A DNA stretch of 64,000 bases from Gimesia chilikensis (GTDB taxonomy: Bacteria > Planctomycetota > Planctomycetia > Planctomycetales > Planctomycetaceae): NCBI RefSeq assembly GCF_008329715.1, contig NZ_VTSR01000032.1, forward strand, positions 620,001 to 684,000, given 5' to 3'. A program made the position numbers and the translations under genes. The notes below the pieces were generated by a model. It worked only from the letters and a program-made list of their open reading frames with translations, was not told the DNA's origin and did no database searches. This document shows positions 36,752 to 45,886 of this stretch, piece after piece (position 1 is the stretch's first letter; each line of letters begins with the position of its first letter).

Positions 36752-36841
36752 ATGGGAACCAAGAAGACCGGTAAAGGACGTCGAAAAATTGGTCGTAAAA
36801 AACGACGTGCAAGAGCTAAGATCAGACACCGCAAGGACTAG
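36752..36841 (+). CDS. 29-residue very basic peptide
   Basis: A short frame starting ATGGGAACC and ending in TAG encodes 29 residues, of which 16 are Lys or Arg (MGTKKTGKGRRKIGRKK at the start, KIRHRKD at the end). GAAAGG lies 11 bases upstream of the ATG. The composition resembles tiny ribosomal proteins (bTHX, bS22 or COX24-like peptides) that sit in rRNA. The frame is flanked by a palindrome upstream and a good terminator downstream, the layout of a stand-alone gene. It is too short for homology-free proof; ribosome association is an inference from composition. Confidence 0.6.
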   Translation: MGTKKTGKGRRKIGRKKRRARAKIRHRKD

Positions 36842-36973
36842 TCGTCAGGCTGGACCAGATTAATAGAGATTCGCTGTTCTGGAAAAGTTGCTTTTTCAAA
36901 GCACAACACAAAATACCAGTGAATCTGCGGCCCCCTGTTTTCTCTCGAAACAGGTGTGGAATGCGCCAAGCAA

Positions 36974-37004
36974 AAAACGGGGCTGATTTGACAGGCCCCG
37001 TTTT
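36974..37004. terminator. Bidirectional terminator
   Basis: AAAACGGGGC (36974-36983) and GCCCCGTTTT (36995-37004) form a perfect 10-base stem with an 11-base loop, with A's before and T's after. It serves the basic-peptide gene (rightward) and the ferredoxin-NADP reductase gene (leftward). Confidence 0.88.
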
Positions 37005-37038
37005 CGATGCGCCAAGGGGAATTCACACCCTTCTTTGC

Positions 37039-37998
37039 TTACCAGTATTTCTCGAAGTGGATATTTCCCGGACTCTTCGGAGTTGAGAGTTTGTATCCCT
37101 GCTCGGAAAGCAGTTCAACCATTCCCTTGGATTCGGGGAAAACCAACTCTCCCTGATCGTTTTTCTCCGGTAGACCAATCATGGAAGGATTGCCACAGAG
37201 AAAAACGTGTGTCTTTCCAGGTTTGGGCGACCAGCCGAACTGCGCCTCGAATTTCTCCGGTACGATCATATCCTGCAGATACTGTTTGCCTACGTATTGA
37301 GGATGATTTGAATCAATATTTTCCGGTTCACGGGTCGTGAATGATCCATAGTGGTAGTTCGGATACTTTTCCTGCAACTGTTTCTGCTGATCGAGGTAAC
37401 CGAGGTCACCTCGATAACGAACACAGGTCATTGATACGATTTGCCCGGTATGTCCACGTTTGAGTAATTCAATCGTCATGGAGTTATGCGGGGCCTCGCC
37501 AGTTCCGGTTCCGGCAAAGATGACATTATCTTCAGGTTCGACTGGTTTGAGAGTGTATGTACCAACCGGCTTTTTACCAAGATGCAGTCGATCGCCTTCT
37601 TTCAGATTGAACAGGCGGGGGGTCAGTGGTGGATCATCAGTGTCGGGACGCAGAACCAGAGTGATATAAAACTCCAGGTAATCAATCTCATCATTAGCCA
37701 GCAGATCTCCCTGGACGTCAAGCATAGGGCACGAGATCGAATATGCGCGGCGGATCAGTTTCTGTTTTGGTAATTCTGCGAGAGGTCCGCCATCGACTCG
37801 ATGTTCCCAGGAACCGAGGCCCAGGGTTGTATATTGGCCCCCTGAAAAGCGGGGAACTTCTGCATCAGGTTTTACACGCATGATCATGAGGTGCGCGTGA
37901 GGCATGCGCAAATCCTGGACTGTTGCGTTGTAATATTTGTTACGTAACTCTTCTATTTCAGCATTCGATTGCCCGGTCGGAGGATTCGATGGATTCAT
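37039..37998 (-). CDS. fpr: Ferredoxin/flavodoxin-NADP(+) reductase
   Basis: 319 residues from ATG 37998 (GGGAG 7 bases upstream). FAD domain: FSGGQYTTLGL in place of the usual RxYS-type site, with RRAYSISCPM providing the flavin-stacking R-x-Y-S block. NADP domain: IFAGTGTGEAPHNSM (G-T-G-T/A-P loop) and the late VFLCGNPSMI. These enzymes move electrons between NADPH and ferredoxin or flavodoxin. The protein is longer than the usual 250-260 residues, with an extra N-terminal segment of about 25 residues and inserts in the FAD part. Gene symbol by resemblance only. Confidence 0.85.
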   Translation of the reverse strand: MNPSNPPTGQSNAEIEELRNKYYNATVQDLRMPHAHLMIMRVKPDAEVPRFSGGQYTTLGLGSWEHRVDGGPLAELPKQKLIRRAYSISCPMLDVQGDLLANDEIDYLEFYITLVLRPDTDDPPLTPRLFNLKEGDRLHLGKKPVGTYTLKPVEPEDNVIFAGTGTGEAPHNSMTIELLKRGHTGQIVSMTCVRYRGDLGYLDQQKQLQEKYPNYHYGSFTTREPENIDSNHPQYVGKQYLQDMIVPEKFEAQFGWSPKPGKTHVFLCGNPSMIGLPEKNDQGELVFPESKGMVELLSEQGYKLSTPKSPGNIHFEKYW

Positions 37999-38337
37999 GA
38001 CTCTCCCTGTGGCGCTTAATTCCAAACCAGTACAGCTGGTGGGGGATATTGAATTGTCTGGATTTTACCTGCTGGGCCTGACTCAGTATCTGCAACTTCA
38101 AAGCACAGCATACAACGAGTCGATCAACAGGATAAAATGATGTTTATAGCAACTAAAGGTTCACTCCTCTATCACTTTTTTGAACCAGATTGTCAAGTCT
38201 GATCTAACCTTTCTATAGGGAGCATGAGAGATCAAATCTGATAGTTTCAGACTGTCACAATTGAAGCGAATCGAGTTTGAATGCTGTATTGAATACTCCA
38301 GTCGGGGAAGGCACGTAGTCTGTACTGATCGGAAAAA
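37999..38337. other. Intergenic region
   Basis: About 340 bases between two leftward genes (methyltransferase to the right, reductase to the left). It should carry the reductase promoter. I see no gene, no strong hairpin and no clear -10/-35 pair. Confidence 0.45.
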
Positions 38338-39339
38338 TCAAGACGGCTCGTTGTCTGACTGATTCTCTTCTGATTTCGTTCCCTGGATATTCACGCCGCT
38401 GCCGATCAGTAAATTGTGATCATAGCACCACCGGTAGAAACTCCCTGTTTTTTCCGGAGGGAGTATTTTGAGCTGTTCAAAACCAGCTTCTTTAAACCAG
38501 CCTTGTAATTCGTCCACAGTGTGATGGTACTGGTAAGCAGGCGCGAACCAGTCAAAGGTATCGCAGACCCGGTTTTCCCAGTTGGGGTGGTTGCTGAAAT
38601 TCACGACCTTGTTCAAGGTTTTATTGATCACAGGAATCCCACCCAGCCATGCTCCCAGGCGGCACCAGGGCTCCAGTTTTTCCGGGGACATGCGCGTAGT
38701 AATTTTTCGCAGCCCGGAATTGATGCCTTCCTGCCACCATTGATTTTTCCGATAGAGCCAGACTGAGTACTTACCTCCCGGCTTGACCATCCGGGCTACT
38801 GCGTCGAAGACGGCCCGGGTATCTTTATCGTGGTGCATCACGCCGATTGAAAAAACGAAATCAAATGACTCCGGTTCAAAGGGGAGGTGCTTCAGGTCAG
38901 CCTGAACCAGGCGTACCTGATCGAGGTGGCTGCAGAGTTTACTCGCTTTTTCGACTGCAGTTGTGTGGTCTGCGCCAAAGACAATCCCCCCTGCCTCGGC
39001 TGCGACCTTGCAGTAACGGCCTCCGCCGCAACCAGCATCCAGGATGCGAAGACCGTTTAGGTCGCTGAGTTCCATTCCGGTTTTGGCTGTAAAAGTCGCC
39101 CGGTCTTCATCATCATGAGCGACTTCATATTTGTTCCACTGCAGACCGAAGCTGGAGAGATGCTCCTGCTCTACAAAGCGAGGAATCCCATTTATAACCG
39201 GATACGATTTTTCTGAGGTTGGCGAATTGAGGTTCGCCTGTGATTTATCCAGAACCAGAGGTGAGCCGTCTGTCGGATCTCGTAAGATGTCGAGGAGTTC
39301 CTGAGAAAGAAATGATTGCGGGGATGTTTCTTTCGTCAT
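38338..39339 (-). CDS. SAM-dependent methyltransferase with Trm112-like N-terminus
   Basis: 333 residues from the ATG at 39339; the longer frame would need a TTG inside the preceding gene. Residues 8-55 resemble a Trm112/zinc-ribbon-like domain without the cysteines (LLDILRDPTDGSPLVL, YPVINGIPRF). A Rossmann methyltransferase follows: motif I LDAGCGGGRYC, motif II VFGADHT, motif IV FDFVFSIGVMHH. The C-terminal part is Trp-rich. The substrate is unknown; the domain order resembles enzymes that methylate lipids, quinones or sugars. It lies 55 bases after the MBL gene. Confidence 0.88.
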   Translation of the reverse strand: MTKETSPQSFLSQELLDILRDPTDGSPLVLDKSQANLNSPTSEKSYPVINGIPRFVEQEHLSSFGLQWNKYEVAHDDEDRATFTAKTGMELSDLNGLRILDAGCGGGRYCKVAAEAGGIVFGADHTTAVEKASKLCSHLDQVRLVQADLKHLPFEPESFDFVFSIGVMHHDKDTRAVFDAVARMVKPGGKYSVWLYRKNQWWQEGINSGLRKITTRMSPEKLEPWCRLGAWLGGIPVINKTLNKVVNFSNHPNWENRVCDTFDWFAPAYQYHHTVDELQGWFKEAGFEQLKILPPEKTGSFYRWCYDHNLLIGSGVNIQGTKSEENQSDNEPS

Positions 39340-39394
39340 GGATTTCAGCTGCTTCTTAGTTGGCTTGTTGAAACATGTATGTGTGAGACGTGGC

Positions 39395-40129
39395 TTAAAA
39401 CTCAATTTCCATCAGATCTTCACCGAGTATTGTATTCGGAAAGATCTTCTGAGCAACTTCAATTCCTACCGGATCATCGCCTGTTTGCTGAGGATCAATA
39501 TGTGTCAGTACCAGCTTTCCAACGCCGGCATCTCGCGCCAGTTCTGCAACAGGGGTTGTGTGGCTGTGTCCGGTTTTATCAGCCCATTCAGCCTGCTCGT
39601 CTGGAAAATAACATTCATGGATGAGCAGGTCGACACCTTTGACAAATTCAAGATGCTGCTCCGGATGGGATGTGTCAGTGACATAGGCCAGAGAATGGCT
39701 GGGCCAGTCGATTCGATAGCCGACTGATCCTCCGGGATGTTCCAGGTCGATGTGGCGGAGAGTGCCCTGCTCCGGAACCGAGACCTGTTCAGGTAGGGTG
39801 ATGAATTCGTAATCGGGAAGCAGCGGGAAGATTTCTTTGCTGAACAAGTGAGTCTGAATGGCATCCAGTTTTGAAGCTTCGCCATAGACTTTGACAGAAT
39901 CAACCTGTCCAGTCAGCATGGGAACCAGAAAGAATGAAAGTCCGACGATATGGTCCAGGTGCGCGTGTGTCAGAAAGATCTGCAGGTCGCGGGTTTGCAT
40001 GTACTGGGGAACGCGAAAGAAACTGGTTCCTGCATCAAAGATGATCCCGGACTCTGGCAGCATCAGGCAGGCGGTATGTCGACGATCATTCGGGTGGTAT
40101 CCGCCTGTTCCCAGCAACACGATACGCAT
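39395..40129 (-). CDS. MBL-fold metal-dependent hydrolase (RNase Z-like)
   Basis: 244 residues. The metallo-beta-lactamase motif HAHLDH (55-60) provides His55, His57, Asp59 and His60 for two zinc ions. Later His residues are in HECYFPDEQ and LTHIDP. The opening MRIVLLGTGGYHPNDRRHTACLML resembles the RNase Z / arylsulfatase-like group (AtsA). The exosite arm of true tRNA 3'-processing RNase Z is not evident, so a phosphodiesterase or hydrolase of unknown substrate is safer. GAGG lies upstream of the start. Confidence 0.88.
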   Translation of the reverse strand: MRIVLLGTGGYHPNDRRHTACLMLPESGIIFDAGTSFFRVPQYMQTRDLQIFLTHAHLDHIVGLSFFLVPMLTGQVDSVKVYGEASKLDAIQTHLFSKEIFPLLPDYEFITLPEQVSVPEQGTLRHIDLEHPGGSVGYRIDWPSHSLAYVTDTSHPEQHLEFVKGVDLLIHECYFPDEQAEWADKTGHSHTTPVAELARDAGVGKLVLTHIDPQQTGDDPVGIEVAQKIFPNTILGEDLMEIEF

Positions 40130-40157
40130 TGTCTCACTCCCTCACCACTCAACATGA

Positions 40158-40200
40158 AAATGCCCGTTAATAAAGTGTTATTATGGCTTTATTAACGGGC
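40158..40200 (-). terminator. Terminator of the pfk-HAD-gnd operon
   Basis: GCCCGTTAATAAAG (40162-40175) and CTTTATTAACGGGC (40187-40200) form a perfect 14-base stem with an 11-base loop. Leftward it is followed by ATTTTCA. Confidence 0.85.
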
Positions 40201-40261
40201 AAATGGATAGTCTGGCTACAGTGGAACCAGCCAGGTGATTCGAAGAGACCCGCTGAGGGGC

Positions 40262-41698
40262 TTACGAATCGAGGCGACGCTCACGAATCCAGTCGGTGTG
40301 GAACGTGCCTTCTTTGTCAATCCGCTGGTAGGTGTGAGCACCGAAGTAGTCACGTTGAGCCTGCAGCAGGTTGGCAGGCAGTCTTGCCTGGCGATAGCCG
40401 TCATAGTAGCTGAGAGCTGCAGTAAAGCTGGGGACCGGCAGGCCAAGTTCGACAGCAGTAGCCACAACACGACGCCAGCTGGGCTGAGATTTTTCAACAG
40501 CATTGCGGAAGAAGTCATCCAGCAGGAGGTTTTCCAGTTCCGGATTCTTGTCGAAGGCGGCCTTAATGTCCTGCAGGAAGGTTGAACGAATAATACAACC
40601 ACCACGCCAGAGCAGAGCGATGTCGCCATTGTTGAGTTTCCAGCCGAAGTGTTCTGCGGCGGAGTTCAACTGTACGTAACCTTGAGCGTAGCTACACAGT
40701 TTAGATGCGTAGAGTGCCTGGCGAACGTCTTCGATAAACTGATCCCGGTCACCTTCAAATTTTTTCTCGGGACCGCTCAGGATTTTCGAAGCCCGGACGC
40801 GTGCTTCTTTCTGGGCTGACAGGCAACGGGCGTAAACAGCTTCAGTAATCAGTGTGGTGGGAACACCCAGATCCAGAGCGTGCTGGCTCATCCACTTACC
40901 GGTACCCTTCTGTTTGGCGGTGTCCAGGATCTTATCGACCAGGTAGTCGCCGGTTTCTCCATCCAGGACGGTGAAGATGTCGCGGGTGATCTCGATCAGG
41001 TAACTTTCAAGTTCGCCACGATTCCATTCATCAAAGACTTTGTAGAGCTCTTCATTTGTGAGGCCCAGGGCATGCTTCAGAATGTAGTATGATTCGCAGA
41101 TCAGCTGCATATCACCGTATTCGATACCGTTGTGAACCATTTTCACGTAATGGCCGGCACCCGCTTCTCCTACCCATTCACAGCAGGGAATATCGTTGTT
41201 TTCACCAACCTTGGCAGAGATATCCTGCAGAATCGATTTGACGTGAGGCCAGCCGTCGGGGGAACCACCGGGCATGATGCTGGGGCCTTTGAGCGCCCCT
41301 TCTTCACCACCGGAAACACCGGTTCCGATAAACAGGAGACCTGCCTCTTCGACTTCTTTGGTCCGTCGATTGGTATCATCAAAGTGTGTGTTTCCACCGT
41401 CAATGATGATATCGCCAGGGCTGAGCATGCCTTTCAGGTCGTCAATAATGGCATCAACAGCAGGGCCGGCTTTGACCATCAGCATGACTTTACGAGGAGT
41501 GGCCAGGTTATCGACCAGCTCTTGCAGGGTGTGGTAACCCGTAATCTGCTGCTCATCTGTTTTCTGGCTGACGAATTCGTCTGTGGTGCTCGTGGTACGG
41601 TTGAATACACCAACGGAATAACCGTGATTGGCCATATTCAAAACCAGGTTTTGTCCCATCACTGCCAGGCCGACCAGGCCGATATCGTGTTTTGACAT
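40262..41698 (-). CDS. gnd: 6-phosphogluconate dehydrogenase, decarboxylating
   Basis: 478 residues, standard length for the NADP enzyme of the pentose-phosphate pathway that converts 6-phosphogluconate to ribulose-5-phosphate and CO2. N-terminal Rossmann motif GLAVMGQNLVLNMANHGYSVGVFNRT (in two parts), substrate block GGEEGALKGPSIMPGG, and active-site VKMVHNGIEYGDMQL with the catalytic Lys and the His-Asn pair. The C-terminal tail extends over the partner subunit. It is the third gene of a leftward operon after pfk and a HAD phosphatase, ending at a strong terminator. Confidence 0.97.
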   Translation of the reverse strand: MSKHDIGLVGLAVMGQNLVLNMANHGYSVGVFNRTTSTTDEFVSQKTDEQQITGYHTLQELVDNLATPRKVMLMVKAGPAVDAIIDDLKGMLSPGDIIIDGGNTHFDDTNRRTKEVEEAGLLFIGTGVSGGEEGALKGPSIMPGGSPDGWPHVKSILQDISAKVGENNDIPCCEWVGEAGAGHYVKMVHNGIEYGDMQLICESYYILKHALGLTNEELYKVFDEWNRGELESYLIEITRDIFTVLDGETGDYLVDKILDTAKQKGTGKWMSQHALDLGVPTTLITEAVYARCLSAQKEARVRASKILSGPEKKFEGDRDQFIEDVRQALYASKLCSYAQGYVQLNSAAEHFGWKLNNGDIALLWRGGCIIRSTFLQDIKAAFDKNPELENLLLDDFFRNAVEKSQPSWRRVVATAVELGLPVPSFTAALSYYDGYRQARLPANLLQAQRDYFGAHTYQRIDKEGTFHTDWIRERRLDS

Positions 41699-41784
41699 GA
41701 AAATTTCTTCTTCGCTTTTAATGTTCTGTGATTAAATGATACTGTGACTGCTATGTCATTCCTGAGCTCAGGATCGTCTCTGGT

Positions 41785-42669
41785 TTACTTCTTCCAGGGA
41801 GGGAGTTCCGGCAGGTAGCTGTCGAATTCAGCGATGACTTTCGCCTGATATTCGCCAGCAAATTCACCGTTCAGGAATTTGTCGCAGGCTTCGCCAATGA
41901 AACGTTCCCAGCTGGCTTCTTCTGCTCCAGGGTTGATCGGGTAGAAAAGTGCTCCTACAGCTTCAGCGGCTTTCATGTCGCCGGGAGCATCGCCGATCAT
42001 CAGGACTTTATTTTCTTCGTATCCGAAGTTCTTTGCCTGACCCAGTGTTTCTTTTTTACTGCCTGCTTCCTGGCCACAAATCGCATCAACGTATTGTGCG
42101 ATGTCGTGTTCTTCCCACTCTTTATTGAGTGCTTCGTTGGGAGTCGCAGAGCAGACAATCATGTCGGCGACCGGATCCAGCTTGATGAGGCTTTCGCGAA
42201 CATTTGGATAAGGGGGCACATCGTGCACCATGTCGGCGATCATCTCGTTGACTGCAAGTGACCATTTCAGAGCCAGTTCCAGATCAGCATCTTTGGTTTT
42301 CTCAACTTCGGCAGCCAGGGTGGGATTACCGAGTTTGGTTTCCCGTTCGATCCAGTCTCTCACACCCTGGAGACGCGGAATGGTCACGTTCCGGGAAATG
42401 ACTTCCGGGCGCTCTTCCAGCAGGTCCAGAGCCAGAGTGTAGGAAATGAAACGGTTGGCCCCACGCCATTTGGAGTAGAGGTTCGTGAACTCAGCCGCTT
42501 CACGAGCATACTTGGAAATGGGTTGCAGGCCAAAATAGTTGATAAAATTAGGAATGAAACACTCTTTGTGTTTAATTTCCATAGAATCGAAGGCACACCC
42601 GTCTGAGTCGATGCCGATCAGAAACTCACTCTTCTTCTCAAACTTGGTATCCAGAGGATTATCCGACAC
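41785..42669 (-). CDS. HAD family hydrolase in the sugar-phosphate operon
   Basis: 294 residues. Motif I is IGIDSDGCAFDSM (catalytic Asp-x-Asp), motif II CSATPNEAL, motif III GSKKETL, motif IV MIGDAPGDMKAAE. A large helical cap lies between motifs I and II. The start is GTG at 42669 with GGGAG upstream. It sits 43 bases after pfk and 86 before gnd, so it probably removes phosphate from a sugar phosphate related to those reactions. The exact substrate is not visible; cap size and motif I suggest a phosphoglycolate- or phosphonate-type subfamily. Confidence 0.85.
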   Translation of the reverse strand: MSDNPLDTKFEKKSEFLIGIDSDGCAFDSMEIKHKECFIPNFINYFGLQPISKYAREAAEFTNLYSKWRGANRFISYTLALDLLEERPEVISRNVTIPRLQGVRDWIERETKLGNPTLAAEVEKTKDADLELALKWSLAVNEMIADMVHDVPPYPNVRESLIKLDPVADMIVCSATPNEALNKEWEEHDIAQYVDAICGQEAGSKKETLGQAKNFGYEENKVLMIGDAPGDMKAAEAVGALFYPINPGAEEASWERFIGEACDKFLNGEFAGEYQAKVIAEFDSYLPELPPWKK

Positions 42670-42712
42670 AATTGTCTCCCGTATGTATTAAATAGCTTAT
42701 GTATGTAGAGGT

Positions 42713-43999
42713 TTATCTGTCTGCCTGGGGAACGTACTTAGGCAGTTTCTGGTCCGAGAACAGCGGCTGCAGTTGAGCCAGTCTCATCCGCCCATTGATC
42801 ATGGGGATGCTGGGCCAGTCGTTACCGACCAGAGGCTTACAGTATTTGACGAAATCGTCAGTCACGTCCATCCCGTCGGCTGTAATCCAGTTTTTAGGGA
42901 AGGTACGTTCGCTGTTCGCGACTTCGGGCAGTGGTACCTTGTCGTATCGGACATTGTATCCCGGGCCTTCAGCACGGAGAATGGTTGACATGTAACCTGA
43001 TTCTCCAGCGGCAGCCAGCAGGGCTGCTTTCTGACCTGCACCGTAAGCTTCGTCCAGGTCAACGGTAGAAGCGTATGCAATGTTATGACGCTGGTCAGTT
43101 CCCGGAACATTGGCCCGGGCGGCGCCTTTCACAGCCAGTCCCCGCTCGTTTAATTCATTGACCAGCAATTGAGCTACGGTCAGCTGGCTGGAACTGAACT
43201 GGGTGTGTCCAAAGGAATCTTTCGTTTCCCCGATATCACCCAGAGAGAGTCCTTCACTGACAACTACGATCAGACGGCCGTCTTTGCGCAGCTGGTCGTT
43301 GACCTGTGCATGGATCTGCTCGATGCTGATCGGATTTTCTGCAAGATAAATCTGCATCGGGATCTTGCGCTGAGGGTCTGCCAGTCGGGCAGCAGCCGGA
43401 ATAAAGCCGATTTTACGTCCCATGGCCTGGAGTACAAGCACAGGGTCGGCAGGACAACTGCCCCGGTTTTCTTCATTGGCCATCTGGACCATACTCATCC
43501 AGTAACGGGCGGTACTACCGTACCCGGGAGTGTGGTCGATCAGTTTAAATTCGCTGTCTCCCACATCGTTATCGATGGTTTTGGGAACTCCGATGCCAAC
43601 GACATCCACGCCCCGCTCTGTTGCCATCTGAGCGACTTTATTGGCGGTGTCCATGGAGTCATTTCCGCCGATGTAGCAGAAATAGCCGATGTTGTGTGCC
43701 TTGAAAACTTCAATGATCCGATCGAAGTCTTCATTCTGATGATCTTTCAGCTTGTAACGGCAGGTTCCCACGGAACCAGCGGCAGGCGTGACCCGCAGCA
43801 GAGCGATTTCTTCAGGAGACTGGCTGCTCAGATTCAGCAGTTCTTCTTTGAGCACTCCTTCGATGCCATGCCAGCCAGCGTAGATTGTGCCGATTTCGGG
43901 AAGATCTCTCGCAGTTTCGACTAAACCTCTCAGGCTGTTGTTGATGACCGGTGAAGGTCCACCAGACTGGGCCACGATCATATTCTTGGGACTTGCCAC
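42713..43999 (-). CDS. pfk: PPi-type 6-phosphofructokinase
   Basis: 428 residues, the PfkA fold phosphorylating fructose-6-phosphate. Two positions mark pyrophosphate as the phosphoryl donor: GGNDS (111-115), where ATP enzymes have GGDGS, and PKTIDND (139-145), where ATP enzymes have PGTIDND. The Asp at the first site and the Lys at the second are the known PPi signature. MGRKIGFIPAAARLA and substrate blocks are intact. The start is GTG 43999 with GAGGAG upstream. PPi-PFK is reversible, so glycolysis and gluconeogenesis can share it. First gene of the operon pfk-HAD-gnd. Confidence 0.93.
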   Translation of the reverse strand: MASPKNMIVAQSGGPSPVINNSLRGLVETARDLPEIGTIYAGWHGIEGVLKEELLNLSSQSPEEIALLRVTPAAGSVGTCRYKLKDHQNEDFDRIIEVFKAHNIGYFCYIGGNDSMDTANKVAQMATERGVDVVGIGVPKTIDNDVGDSEFKLIDHTPGYGSTARYWMSMVQMANEENRGSCPADPVLVLQAMGRKIGFIPAAARLADPQRKIPMQIYLAENPISIEQIHAQVNDQLRKDGRLIVVVSEGLSLGDIGETKDSFGHTQFSSSQLTVAQLLVNELNERGLAVKGAARANVPGTDQRHNIAYASTVDLDEAYGAGQKAALLAAAGESGYMSTILRAEGPGYNVRYDKVPLPEVANSERTFPKNWITADGMDVTDDFVKYCKPLVGNDWPSIPMINGRMRLAQLQPLFSDQKLPKYVPQADR

Positions 44000-44503
44000 G
44001 TTTTCTCCTCACTCTGCTGTAGTCTATTCATTGAAATACCCCTTCCTCGCCGGAACTGGGGTATCTCTGACGGATACTTTAAACACGCATGAATTGATCA
44101 TTCTGATAGCTGTGGTCGGAAACAGACCGGCAGTGTCGTGTTGAATTTCAGGAAAATTCCGCGAGTGTCAGAATGATCGATTCCTTACAAATCAATTAAG
44201 GCGTTTACGAACGCTTCCCACAGTTATTCAGGCGAATGTCAGAAGGCTTGTGTGGTAAAGTGTTAATCTGAAAAAGGTTGCGATTAACAATTCCGTTTCC
44301 TGAGCGGGCGGAAGATAGCCTCTGTACAGTGTGGGTGATCTCGTTAAAAGACTCACAAAGACTTGTTTTCACTCACTAATTCGGGATGTTACCCGATTTG
44401 AGGCGTTAATTCAAAGTATCACCCTAGCGCCAATGGAGAAAGTTCCGGGAAAGTTGGGAATGTCAAATGTCCTTAGAGGAAGGCTGCTCTTAAGTTAATG
44501 TCT
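44000..44503. other. 504-base intergenic region
   Basis: It lies between the pfk gene (left, leftward) and the STN protein gene (right, leftward); the pfk promoter should be here. A short hairpin GCGTT-TACG-AACGC is near 44203. TAAAGTGTTAA occurs near 44259, an 11-mer also present upstream of the pilin operon, possibly by chance. No convincing gene is visible. Confidence 0.45.
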
Positions 44504-45727
44504 CTAATTATTGGGTGTCAGAGACACCTTGATCCCCTCGATTTGATAAGACAGATTGAGAGGGCCGAACAGGACATCAAAAAACTCATTCGCATCCGCG
44601 TTCTGGACCGAAATATCGATTCTCTGAGTGAGATCGACGCCAGCCTGCTTTAACTGCTGAGGCTGATACTCAAATTCAATTCCGGACTGCTCCAGTTTCT
44701 GCATGACGGCCAGTACCGGGACTTTCTGAGCCCGAAGCGTGAACTTACGGCGTTGAATGGGAAGTACGTCAATTTGAGGAGTTCCCATCTTACGAACCGG
44801 ACGCTTTGCGGGATTCAGTTCTGCTTCAACTTTTTCCTGAAGGTCAGCAGAGGCGTCAACCAGCAGCATCCTGCCTTCCCTGGTGATCATCGCTGCAGGG
44901 AACAATTCTTTGAGATGTTCAATCGTTTCATTCAGGGAACGTCCTCGGGATGAGTATGTTTTTTGAACAGTCACATGATCCGGAACAGGCAAAAGCCGGA
45001 TCGCGGTTCCCTGCTTTTCCCAGAGGAAGGTCAGATTCAGTTGATTTAACACCAGGAGCAGTGCTTCATTGGCATTCACTGCCATCAGGGCGCCATGTGA
45101 CCACAAATCATGGGGAATTCGCTCTGGATTACTGATGGTAATCTGATAGGAGTCTGCTATCTGATTGAGTAATTCAGCCGGCGTATCGAGATCCTGATAG
45201 TAAAACGACTTATTCCTGGAAAGCTGAATTGCTCGCGTTTTCATATCAGGTTGATTGTCTGACAGAGCGAGCAATTCCTGCTGCTTTTGTGCCAGCAGGG
45301 TTTTGAATGTCCCCATGGCCTGATCAGGTCCCAGGTAGACGTTACTTCCGACAACGATGGCTCTGGCGTGGAGCGCCGAGGCAATCTCATCCAACCCTGC
45401 TTCCACGCTCTGGTTCTGCAGATCAATTTTGAGAGTCGTGGATGGATCGATGCGGCGGTCGAGGATCAGGGAAATCTGTTGTGTTTTCTCAATCCTTTCC
45501 AGAACCGTTCGAATTCCCACGTTTGACCAGGAGGCAGAGATTGGCTGAGTCAGGGCATGCCTGAAATTGCGTTCTACCAGGTAAAGTGGTTGATCCCGGT
45601 TGAGAATAACGGGGGATTCTGTTGTCAGTTGGGCAAGCAGTTCCGATTGCGTAATAAACATTGTCAGGCACATTGAAAACAGGCTGGCAATGATGAACGG
45701 GAGATTCCGGGGGGCGGACTGACGCAC
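44504..45727 (-). CDS. Exported protein with repeated secretin-type STN domains
   Basis: 407 residues from a GTG start, with a signal peptide (about 1-32). Three similar beta-alpha-beta units of the STN (secretin/TonB short N-terminal) kind can be seen: around SWSNVGIRTVLERIEKTQQI, DTPAELLNQIADSYQITISN, and QKVPVLAVMQKLEQSGIEFEY. Each carries the pattern of a short strand, a helix with Leu/Ala, and a strand. No secretin channel, TonB plug or FecR-type partner follows. STN units bind partners at the periplasmic side of gates; here they appear alone. Function unknown. Confidence 0.7.
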   Translation of the reverse strand: MRQSAPRNLPFIIASLFSMCLTMFITQSELLAQLTTESPVILNRDQPLYLVERNFRHALTQPISASWSNVGIRTVLERIEKTQQISLILDRRIDPSTTLKIDLQNQSVEAGLDEIASALHARAIVVGSNVYLGPDQAMGTFKTLLAQKQQELLALSDNQPDMKTRAIQLSRNKSFYYQDLDTPAELLNQIADSYQITISNPERIPHDLWSHGALMAVNANEALLLVLNQLNLTFLWEKQGTAIRLLPVPDHVTVQKTYSSRGRSLNETIEHLKELFPAAMITREGRMLLVDASADLQEKVEAELNPAKRPVRKMGTPQIDVLPIQRRKFTLRAQKVPVLAVMQKLEQSGIEFEYQPQQLKQAGVDLTQRIDISVQNADANEFFDVLFGPLNLSYQIEGIKVSLTPNN

Positions 45728-45886
45728 TTTTCAGAACTTTCTATCGGACTGTCTTCCAATGCAGGAAAACGGAAATCAGGTGCTGGAGTGTGACTTGTTT
45801 CCATGATACCATATCAAAGGAGTCTATGCCTGCCCATTTGTGCGGGAGATATGCGAAAATACTTATCTGAAGAGAGTTAAGGCGCT

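Noticed and set aside
36960-37016. Direct repeat GATGCGCCAAG-like words flanking the terminator
   Set aside because: Only about 11 bases, imperfect at the edges, and no element between them other than the terminator; not a mobile-element target duplication.
41132-41695. 187-codon frame opposite gnd
   Set aside because: Antisense shadow of a well-supported enzyme gene.
43169-43924. 251-codon frame opposite pfk
   Set aside because: Antisense to a gene with complete motifs; no ribosome site or recognisable domain.
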